A stretch of 39,171 nt of DNA from positions 1 to 39,171 of the forward strand of contig ONIT01000012.1 of the NCBI GenBank assembly GCA_900317945.1, given 5' to 3'. Below are positions 33,601 through 39,171 of the stretch, piece by piece. The stretch is from an uncultured Pseudomonadota bacterium. GTDB taxonomy: Bacteria; Pseudomonadota; Gammaproteobacteria; Enterobacterales; Succinivibrionaceae. How positions within the stretch are numbered: the stretch's first letter is position 1; every line of letters starts with the position of its first letter. The notes under the pieces were generated by a model. It was given only the letters and a program-made list of their open reading frames with translations. It made no database searches and had not been told where the DNA came from. The position numbers and the translations under genes were made by a program.

Positions 33601-34465
33601 GGTAGACGTCAACGGTGCCCGCGTTGGCCCGCCCCGCGAGCTCCAGGTGGGACCTGCCGGTCGTGAGCCCCTCCATCCGGTAGCCGCCGTCAATGACGGC
33701 CTCCTTTATCCTGATGTCAAAGGGGATGAAGACCGCGAGCTTCTCGAAGCCGCCCTCTGCTGAGTCTGAAGAAGGCGCGTCTGCCGCTCCCTTCTGAGGC
33801 TCCGCTTTATCCCTGGCCTTCGCCTGCTTTCCCTCTGCGGCTGCTGCGGCCGCGGCCTGCTCCTTCGCGGCAGGCTCAGCGCCATCGCCCGGCTTGAGGT
33901 GCACATCAAGCCCGGAGGCGCTGAGGAGATCCGCTGTGATGGTGTGGCCGCTGAGCGCTCCCTTAAGTGAGAGAGAGTCTGCCGTAACGTCGATGATGCC
34001 GCTCTGGTAGGCGGGCTTTGTGAGCTTCACGTCGCCGATTTCAATATCGAGCGGGAGCTCTATATAGGAGGGAGGCGGGCACGCGGGGAGCCCCGGCGCG
34101 CCGCAGGTCAGAGGCTCCGGAGCCTCTGCGCTCTCCTCAGGCGTTATGAGCCTAATCTTAAGTGAGTCCCCGTAAAGGCGGCTCAGGGTAACCTTGAGGG
34201 GAGAGAGGGAAATGTCCCAGCCTAAATCGAGGCTCTTCGCCGTAACGTCAATGGTGTCAGGAATAGAGAGCGAGAAGTCGTCTGCCTTAATGCCGTGGAG
34301 GAGCGTGCCGCCGCGGTATTTAAGCGAGAGGCCGTCCGCAAAGGCGGGGACTTTCCCGACAAGGAACGCTGTCCCGGACTCGGTCGCGATGATCCAGCAG
34401 AGGAGCGAGAGAGTGAGGAGCACGGCAGCCGCGATGACGGAGAGAGAGATTCTGAGGATTCTCAT
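30626..34465 (-). CDS. tamB: Translocation and assembly module subunit TamB
   Basis: An inner-membrane-anchored protein that spans the periplasm as a long hydrophobic beta-groove and moves phospholipid, or helps outer-membrane proteins, together with TamA. The 1279 residues match E. coli TamB (1259). A single N-terminal anchor (about 5-27) is followed by the beta-helical AsmA-like repeat region, and the C-terminal TamB/DUF490 domain has ENGRYRSMGQNLLVETGEVRFSG and the final barrel-like strands ending LVYTLEFD. Near 195-240 there is an Ala/Lys/Glu-rich low-complexity stretch (EQAAAAAAAEGKQAKARDK), unusual for TamB. Its ATG overlaps the tamA stop by 4 bases, so the pair is translationally coupled. 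Confidence 0.95.
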   Translation of the reverse strand: MRILRISLSVIAAAVLLTLSLLCWIIATESGTAFLVGKVPAFADGLSLKYRGGTLLHGIKADDFSLSIPDTIDVTAKSLDLGWDISLSPLKVTLSRLYGDSLKIRLITPEESAEAPEPLTCGAPGLPACPPPSYIELPLDIEIGDVKLTKPAYQSGIIDVTADSLSLKGALSGHTITADLLSASGLDVHLKPGDGAEPAAKEQAAAAAAAEGKQAKARDKAEPQKGAADAPSSDSAEGGFEKLAVFIPFDIRIKEAVIDGGYRMEGLTTGRSHLELAGRANAGTVDVYRLLAHTEKLGSITLRGSIGLTDYMSFDVSGYDADVSVFIPKDIPVKAGPILISLNGTLQDLRADLRAAVNGGFVRLGASGNVIGENLPFKASLLGKGLSYDMPGLSPKLQKITLGARGDLSRQDATLRLDGFTAEDVPAVKYLTADVGNDSGLIMVKGLKAELRDGSTVSLAGSSADLRRDLAAVLKAEFDLRDFSNLVKDLKGNAKGTVDGTFSMKGEGFAADLKGLKVRGSLMDLPLSADAALSAKYGKDLTLSIRELVLRSGSNTVEASGTDKDLGVRLSLPVIEKLYPDAKGSVTGKISVKGGMKDPVVNAEIDIPRLRTAGIEVSGGSVRAESLKPMQKSGKLAVTATSLVAGGQDIRPDLRFSGTEKSHELTLSAESELLTLRLAAAGGIKGDAWKGSVKRLDLTSPEGKWGLSAPLGLSYALKTGELRGDALSLISGSSAVKVSDIRVKDGSGSLAAEIKSYDFARLRAFLPEDLSLSGLFDLKSTVAFGKKENILADFRTGKLTVTKEKTKVSLGGIDGKAALRGGALDAGLRISGAGGGLITADVKAQSIRDLRSRLSGTLKLQDLSLAEYRPLLADTVRTLEGRIGADVRIGGTLGEPRLDGSVRLRGGKAETLENLVNVHDFTADIDFSGLDASIKSSLKSGADGTLGVNGNVSIRGGAPKGTVTVRTTHFPVGLLDFGTAHLTSNITAKMDGAVSVNGDAEITDTLLGMGSVPENGVGESDDIIVAGSEKAKLKMAGGEPPSDLSLNLAVKLGDDVRVDAMGFKSGLSGGVKIVQKPGKPLGIFGKISVENGRYRSMGQNLLVETGEVRFSGTPDSGLINVQAIRNPTTIDDDVKAGIKVYGPIQKPKVSVFSEPELDESEALSYILRGHGTDGESDTGSLAKSMMISAVLSVVGGSVTGMLETFGVRDVELDTTGKDDNTKVSISGYVAPRLRVQYGIGIFDSASEVSVRYDLARDLYVRFVSGLSQAADLVYTLEFD

Positions 34466-36300
34466 AGATCAAGCCCCAGGCCGAAATGAAGCCTTATAGG
34501 AATATGCGTCTCGGAGACGCCGACGCCGATGTCGGCGCGGATGGGTCCCACGGGCGAGATGTAGCGGACGCCGAGTCCGGTTCCTACTTTGATGTCGTCG
34601 GAGTCATCGCCGTAGTCATTGGTCGCGGTGCCCGCGTCGGCGAAGATGGCCATTCTCACCTTGTTCATGACCGGCACCTGCAGCTCGACGGAGCCCACGG
34701 TGAGGTACTTGGCGCCCGTCAGCTCGCCGTCGGAGTTCTTGGGGGAAATCTTCTCGTAGCCGAAGCCGCGCACCGACTGGTCGCCGCCAGCGAAGAAGCG
34801 GAGGCTCGAGGGGACATCGTCGATGGAGGATCCCAGGATGGCGCCCTGCTCGGCGCGGATCACGAGCCTTGAGCCATCGGTCGGCGACCAGATCCGCCTG
34901 TAGAAGGCGTCAAGAATGACGAAGTCCTCGGCTGAGAGGAGCTTCTCTGATGAGAAGCGCGCCGAGAGGCGGATGCGCTCGCCGCTTGCCGGATCCGTGG
35001 TGCCGTCGGTCGTCAGGCGGCTTATCTCTGCTCCCGGCATCAGGAGGAAGACGTCATCCGAGTCATCGGACTGATCATAGGACTCGAAGGAGGTCTCGAT
35101 AAAGTAGTCCCTCTCCCAGCGGCCGTGGGTCCTCGTGAAATAGTGCCCGCCGACGGTGAGGTTCTGGAACTCGGTGTCGTTGAGGTCCTTGTGGCGGTAC
35201 TCGGCGGAGAGGCGGTAATAGTCGTCAATCGGGTTCTCCCGGGGGATGTAGTAGGAGAAGTTCGCGGCCTGGGTTACCCCGGAGACGGAGAGCGCAGACT
35301 TCCAGGACTGCCCGCGGCTTCCCGCGAAGGGCCTTTTCCAGGAGACGCTGCCACGGGGCCCCTCGTCCGTCGAGTAGCCAAGGCTCCACTCGGTGAGGTT
35401 GCGGGGCTTTGCCTTAAGGCCTATCCTCACCGGGACCAAGGAATTCCCGCTGTCCATCTCCCTCATGTCCGGGCGGACGATGACCGACTTGTAGTAGCCG
35501 GTCTCATACAGCGTCTGGTTCACCGAGGCGAGATCAAGCGCGCTGAAGAGGTCCCCCTCCTTCACGCTCACTAGCCCCTTCACCGCGCCGTGCGACTCCT
35601 CGAAGCCCTCCATGGTGATTTTCCCGTAGGTGAACCTGGTGCCGGGCTCGATGGTGAAGGAGAGGTCGGCCTTCGCCTCCTCACGGCTCACGACCACTGT
35701 CGAGTTCGTGATCTTCCCGTTAAAGTAGCCGTCGCTGATGAGCTTTGCGGTGATGTCGGACTTGAACGACTCATACTGCGGGTGGATGAGGGGCTTTCCC
35801 TTCTCTATCCCGTACTCTGCTGCCTTCTCCCTCGCGAAGGCCGCGATCCTCCCCTCCTCCGGGCTCTCCGCGGCGGTCTCAATCCTCACCTCCCGGTAGA
35901 GCGTGCGCTCCCCGCGGCCGATTCTCACCTCAATTTTCCCCTTCTCCGGATGGCGGACCTCAATCTCCGGGCTGTACCAGCCATAGGGGACAAGGGCCTT
36001 CTCACAGGCCTCCCTCACGAGATCGTCGCGCTCCTCGGAGAAGGACTTCCTCGCGGAGAGCGCCCTGAGGTACGCCTCAACATTGTCCTCCGCCTCGTCA
36101 TCAGGGGCGTCAGCGACCTCTATTTCGGCTTCAGGCGTCTCCCCGGCATCCTGCCTCTCCGGGGCTTCCGCGGAGGATGCTGCCTCGGCCTTTGCAGCAT
36201 CTTCAGGGACAGCCTCCTCCGCTCCCAGTGCGGCCGTGGGGAGCGCGGCCAGGATCGCAAGCGGTGCAGCAAGTCGCAGCAGTGAGAGAAGGTTTTTCAT
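34462..36300 (-). CDS. tamA: Translocation and assembly module outer-membrane protein TamA
   Basis: An Omp85-family protein of the outer membrane that pairs with TamB. The start at ATG 36300 gives a 612-residue protein with a signal peptide (MKNLLSLLRLAAPLAILAALPTAALG, cut near 26). A linker of about 50 residues rich in Ala, Glu, Asp and Pro follows. Then come three POTRA domains (about 75-280; ALVPYGWYSPEIEV and KLISDGYFNGKI are the POTRA helices-strands) and a 16-strand barrel. The barrel has the Omp85 motif FFAGGDQSVRGFGYE (lid loop VRGF/Y) and ends LHFGLGLDL. The frame is open for 74 codons further upstream but that part lacks a signal peptide. Its length exceeds E. coli TamA (577), mostly through the acidic linker. 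Confidence 0.94.
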   Translation of the reverse strand: MKNLLSLLRLAAPLAILAALPTAALGAEEAVPEDAAKAEAASSAEAPERQDAGETPEAEIEVADAPDDEAEDNVEAYLRALSARKSFSEERDDLVREACEKALVPYGWYSPEIEVRHPEKGKIEVRIGRGERTLYREVRIETAAESPEEGRIAAFAREKAAEYGIEKGKPLIHPQYESFKSDITAKLISDGYFNGKITNSTVVVSREEAKADLSFTIEPGTRFTYGKITMEGFEESHGAVKGLVSVKEGDLFSALDLASVNQTLYETGYYKSVIVRPDMREMDSGNSLVPVRIGLKAKPRNLTEWSLGYSTDEGPRGSVSWKRPFAGSRGQSWKSALSVSGVTQAANFSYYIPRENPIDDYYRLSAEYRHKDLNDTEFQNLTVGGHYFTRTHGRWERDYFIETSFESYDQSDDSDDVFLLMPGAEISRLTTDGTTDPASGERIRLSARFSSEKLLSAEDFVILDAFYRRIWSPTDGSRLVIRAEQGAILGSSIDDVPSSLRFFAGGDQSVRGFGYEKISPKNSDGELTGAKYLTVGSVELQVPVMNKVRMAIFADAGTATNDYGDDSDDIKVGTGLGVRYISPVGPIRADIGVGVSETHIPIRLHFGLGLDL

Positions 36301-36471
36301 GAGGCCGTCCGGGACAGAAAGGTAACTCAGCCGTGATCCTAACATGAGAGGCGATTTTGTACCGGAGCTCACGCCTTTTCCCACACCGGACGGGAGCCAC
36401 AGGGATCTTTGGGTGAGAGTGCCCCGGCCAGTGCCTGAATTGTGCGCTGTGCCTGAATGGGGAGCTGCCGT

Positions 36472-36500
36472 TTGTGGCAAAATAGCCGGGAACCTACACT
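36472..36500 (+). promoter_or_regulatory. Candidate promoter of the PIG-L deacetylase gene
   Basis: TTGTGG (36472-36477) and TACACT (36495-36500) are 17 bases apart, 93 bases before the start codon at 36594. On the opposite strand a TAGGAT near 36341 may serve tamA but has no good -35. The rest of 36301-36593 shows nothing else. Confidence 0.45.
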
Positions 36501-36593
36501 GTGGAGTGAATCTGGGCCTCACTTGCCTGAAAAACGGACAAAGAGATAAAATGTGAGGCTGATCACAGTCCGTGCAATTCCTGGAGCAGAGAG

Positions 36594-37883
36594 ATGAAGG
36601 AAAGAATCGACTACTATCCTTTCAACGAGAAGTACAGCCGCTTTGTCGAGATTGACAGCAAATGCACCTTCCACATCCAGATGGATCCCGAGAACTTCTC
36701 CTACCTCCTCTACCTTGACTTCCGCCCCATCCCCTTCTGGCAGGACTTCGGCAAGTCATGCGTGAGGCTCTGCGGCGACGGGAAGTACCACAATAGCCAG
36801 TACTTCCTGAACAGCGACTGTGGCAAGCGCTACATCAATGTCTCCGACATCGAGGGCTCGGTCATCAGCGCCGAGCCCTACCACTGCATCATCGGCGACC
36901 GCGCGAAGCTCTACGCCTTCAGGCGCATCAGGAACCCGGGAAGGACGCTCATCGTCGCGCCCCATCCCGATGACGCGGAGCTGGGCGCCTTCACCTTCCT
37001 CAGCTCCAACCCGGCGAACACCTTCGTCGTAACCCTGAGCGCCGGCGAGTGCGTGAAGGACATTGACAAGCAGTACTTCTCCGGCATGGACCAGGACGTC
37101 TCCGCGGCAATGAGGAGAAAGGGCCTCCTCCGGGCCTGGAACTCCGCGACCGTGCCCATGCTCTGCGGCATCGAGTCAGACCACCTCTTCATGCTGGGCT
37201 ACCCCGACGGCATGCTCACCGAGATGATGATGAAGCCCACGACCGACATCAGGAACCCGGCGGATCCGGATCTGAAGCCCAATTTCTTCAGGCTCTACAA
37301 CCGCGATCCGCTCGCCCACGGCGATGACAGCCGCTGGGATCACCTGGTAGACGAGCTAGCTGACCTCCTCTCGAGCCTCGCCATACAGACCGTGGTCGTA
37401 ACGAACCCGATTGTCGACTCCCACCCTGACCACATAGCGGCAGCCTACGCCGTAGCCGACGCCATAAGGAAGAACTCCTTCACACCGGACAACGTCTTCA
37501 TGTACGTGAACCACATCAGGAAGGCAAAGCGCTTCAACACCGGCCCGGTCGGCTCAGTCATCGGACCGCAGGTGTTCAACGCCAGGCAGGTGTTCGGCAC
37601 GGTCATGGACTTCGAGTCGCGCCCGCTTGACGAGGAGCTCCTGAAGAGAAAGGGCATCGCCATGAACGCCATGTACGATCTCTACCGCCCTGACGGCTTT
37701 TTCGCGACTGTGAAGCACATGTTCAGAAAGCCCGAGTGGTTCGACTCCCCGAGGATCGGGCTCGGCCGCTACTTCAGGAGATCGCTGAAGGCGAACGAGC
37801 CGTTCTGCGTCGTGAGCGGGCACTCGTTCCTCAAACTCTGCGACGAGGCAAGGAGCTCCGACCGCGGCGAAGAGGAAAAATAG
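36594..37883 (+). CDS. PIG-L (LmbE-type) family deacetylase
   Basis: A 429-residue protein of the zinc-dependent N-acetylglucosaminyl deacetylase-like family. The zinc motif APHPDDAELG (H124, D126, D127) and the later SHPDH (H277, H280) motif are both intact. A domain of about 115 residues before the first motif (MKERIDYYPFNEKYSRF...GDRAKLYAFRRI) is rich in aromatic residues and is not part of the core fold. The family removes acetyl or other acyl groups from sugar amines, for example in antibiotic or glycan biosynthesis; the substrate here is unknown. The gene precedes an RgpF-like gene and suggests surface-polysaccharide modification. The start is supported by GGAG seven bases ahead of it. 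A strong terminator ends the transcript. Confidence 0.9.
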   Translation: MKERIDYYPFNEKYSRFVEIDSKCTFHIQMDPENFSYLLYLDFRPIPFWQDFGKSCVRLCGDGKYHNSQYFLNSDCGKRYINVSDIEGSVISAEPYHCIIGDRAKLYAFRRIRNPGRTLIVAPHPDDAELGAFTFLSSNPANTFVVTLSAGECVKDIDKQYFSGMDQDVSAAMRRKGLLRAWNSATVPMLCGIESDHLFMLGYPDGMLTEMMMKPTTDIRNPADPDLKPNFFRLYNRDPLAHGDDSRWDHLVDELADLLSSLAIQTVVVTNPIVDSHPDHIAAAYAVADAIRKNSFTPDNVFMYVNHIRKAKRFNTGPVGSVIGPQVFNARQVFGTVMDFESRPLDEELLKRKGIAMNAMYDLYRPDGFFATVKHMFRKPEWFDSPRIGLGRYFRRSLKANEPFCVVSGHSFLKLCDEARSSDRGEEEK

Positions 37884-37918
37884 CATATCTGCCTCTGCTG
37901 CCAGAACCGCATGTGAAA

Positions 37919-37956
37919 GGGCTGACGCGCTACAATAGCGTGTCAGCCCATTTTTT
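37919..37956 (+). terminator. Strong terminator between the PIG-L and RgpF-like genes
   Basis: GGGCTGACGCGCTA (37919-37932) and TAGCGTGTCAGCCC (37936-37949) pair over 14 bp with one G-T wobble and a 3-base loop, followed by ATTTTTT. The next gene starts only 17 bases later, so that gene depends on read-through or on a promoter within the hairpin region. Confidence 0.9.
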
Positions 37957-37972
37957 ATGCCCGGATCCCCAG

Positions 37973-39171
37973 ATGCGAAAGACACTCCTCCTCAGAGACT
38001 CACCCTCATTCCGGAAATATGCCCTTAAGGATATCCTTGAATATGCAGGGGGCCTTTTTGACCGGACGCTCATTCTTCCGGAGAAAGGCTGCGCTGAGTA
38101 CCTGGAGACGCACGGCCTCGGCGAATCCTGCAGCATCGCGGAGGAGAGCATTGAAGATCTCGTGAGCTCCGGCGGGATGATGATGTACTGGGACATCTCG
38201 GTCTTCCCCTATAAGGGGGATCTCAGAAAGATCCTTGGTGATTTCCTGGAATCAAAGGCCGATCTCTCCGTGCTTTCCCTCTGGAAGGAGAAGTCCACAT
38301 GCAGGCACGTCTCTGACACCAGGATCGCCCTCATAAAGGACACGCCGGGGGCAAGAGAGAGCTTTTTCGCCCTGAGGAATGGCCGGATCTCAAAGAAGGG
38401 CGTCCGGAAGTGCATCAGCCTCGTGAGCATCGCGCCCTATCTCGACAAAAACGGCGAAATGGTCATGCAGTCGGCGTTCCTCTTCAGGGAGGAGCCTCCC
38501 TTCCTCGCGCCTGAGTGGATCAGGCCATCCTCCGACGCGGTCTTCTACCTCACTGACGGCGAGGACGCGAGGAAGGCCTTCTCCATGCTGCGGGAGAATG
38601 AGAGCATCCGGAAATGGATCCTCCAGAGCTTCCGCTTCTCCGACCTCCGGACGCTCTACGGCTGGCAGTTCGTGCTCGAGACGCAGGGAACTGCCCCGGC
38701 CCCGCAGGGAGCGAGGAGCAGGGCCGCGGTGATCTGCACGGTCTTCTATCCGGATCTCATCGATCAGACGGTGAGGATCCTCTCGAACGTGCCGGAGTGC
38801 TGCGACATCTATATAGTCTGCGGGAGCGCTTCAGTGCTGCCGAAGGTGAGAAAGCGCCTCTCACCGCTCCCCAACAGGATCGAGTACCTCATAAAGGAGC
38901 AGAACCGCGGGCGCGACGTCTCCTCCTATCTCATCGTGACGAGGCAGGTGTTCATGAGGTACGACTACGCCTGCCTCATACACGACAAGAAGACCGCGAC
39001 GCTCTCCGACTCGGAGCGCTTCTCCTTCTTCAGCCACTGCGTGAGGTCGCTCCTCGCGTCCAAATCGTATGTGATGAGGATCCTGGAGGCCTTCGACAAT
39101 AACCCGGAGCTCGGCATCCTGATGCCGCCCTGCCCTCCTTCCTGGAAAATAAGGAAGGCCGAGTACGATCT
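37973..39171 (+). CDS. RgpF-like (rhamnan synthesis F family) protein, 3' end cut by the window
   Basis: An open frame without a stop runs from ATG 37973 to the window edge, giving at least 399 residues. The first 210 residues (MRKTLLLRDSPSFRKYALKD...) are not recognised. From about 240, AVICTVFYPDLIDQTVRILSNVP, IYIVCGS, EQNRGRDVSSYL and YDYACLIHDKKTA match the RgpF/PF05045 family, whose NRGRDV and HDKK motifs are diagnostic. The family works in export or synthesis of rhamnose-type polysaccharides, often beside glycosyltransferases. The N-terminal region may be a fused extra domain. GGA precedes the ATG by about 10 bases and a terminator lies directly upstream. The gene likely opens a polysaccharide cluster that continues beyond the window. 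Confidence 0.85.
   Translation, partial: MRKTLLLRDSPSFRKYALKDILEYAGGLFDRTLILPEKGCAEYLETHGLGESCSIAEESIEDLVSSGGMMMYWDISVFPYKGDLRKILGDFLESKADLSVLSLWKEKSTCRHVSDTRIALIKDTPGARESFFALRNGRISKKGVRKCISLVSIAPYLDKNGEMVMQSAFLFREEPPFLAPEWIRPSSDAVFYLTDGEDARKAFSMLRENESIRKWILQSFRFSDLRTLYGWQFVLETQGTAPAPQGARSRAAVICTVFYPDLIDQTVRILSNVPECCDIYIVCGSASVLPKVRKRLSPLPNRIEYLIKEQNRGRDVSSYLIVTRQVFMRYDYACLIHDKKTATLSDSERFSFFSHCVRSLLASKSYVMRILEAFDNNPELGILMPPCPPSWKIRKAEYD

Noticed and set aside
36301..36522. Longer TamA start, 74 codons upstream
   Set aside because: A normal signal peptide begins at 36300; the extension would place it internally.

Overview
The window is chromosomal DNA from a gammaproteobacterium, mostly GC-rich. 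The evidence is conserved gene order: btuB-murI, divergent lptFG / pepA-holC-valS, tamA-tamB, a BarA-type hybrid kinase, and an rrn leader with E. coli-like boxA. The AAA-ATPase/PD-(D/E)xK genes (PF09820 type and DUF4143 type) and polysaccharide genes suggest a host-associated, perhaps anaerobic, lineage. A Succinivibrionaceae/Aeromonadales placement is only a guess.

Layout. 1-190: an rRNA promoter and leader pointing left out of the window, so a 16S gene should start just beyond base 1. 354-3069: a membrane-anchored RRM protein and a large AAA-ATPase/nuclease-like protein, both less GC-rich than the core. 3104-6036: a cobalamin-riboswitch-controlled btuB followed by murI. 6311-9457: a 1048-residue Sel1-repeat protein. 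9790-12732: a BarA-like tripartite kinase. 12810-15058: an amino-acid ABC transporter operon with an internal terminator. 15242-15328: tRNA-Leu(CAA). 15417-16111: a decayed aquaporin Z gene. 16253-18575: lptF-lptG, divergent from pepA-holC-valS (18771-23985). 24113-25471: a DUF4143-type ATPase gene bracketed by two related palindromes. 25626-27941: two convergent family 8 glycosyltransferases, the first with an AT-rich 5' part. 28027-36300: tamA-tamB-unknown-sbcB, all leftward. 36594-39171: a PIG-L deacetylase and the start of an RgpF-like gene that runs off the edge.

How the genes fit together. Envelope biogenesis dominates: LptFG exports LPS, TamAB moves lipids or proteins to the outer membrane, BtuB imports B12, MurI supplies D-glutamate for peptidoglycan, and the GT8, PIG-L and RgpF-like proteins probably decorate surface polysaccharide. 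BarA would sense metabolic state. ValS, HolC and SbcB are housekeeping functions.

The most unusual signals are: the ATPase gene between two palindromes that share an asymmetric core but have different, self-complementary outer arms; loss of the Walker B glutamate in that same ATPase; a 9-bp hairpin that buries the murI ribosome-binding site; a multiply damaged aqpZ; and an unrecognised gene directly behind tamB.
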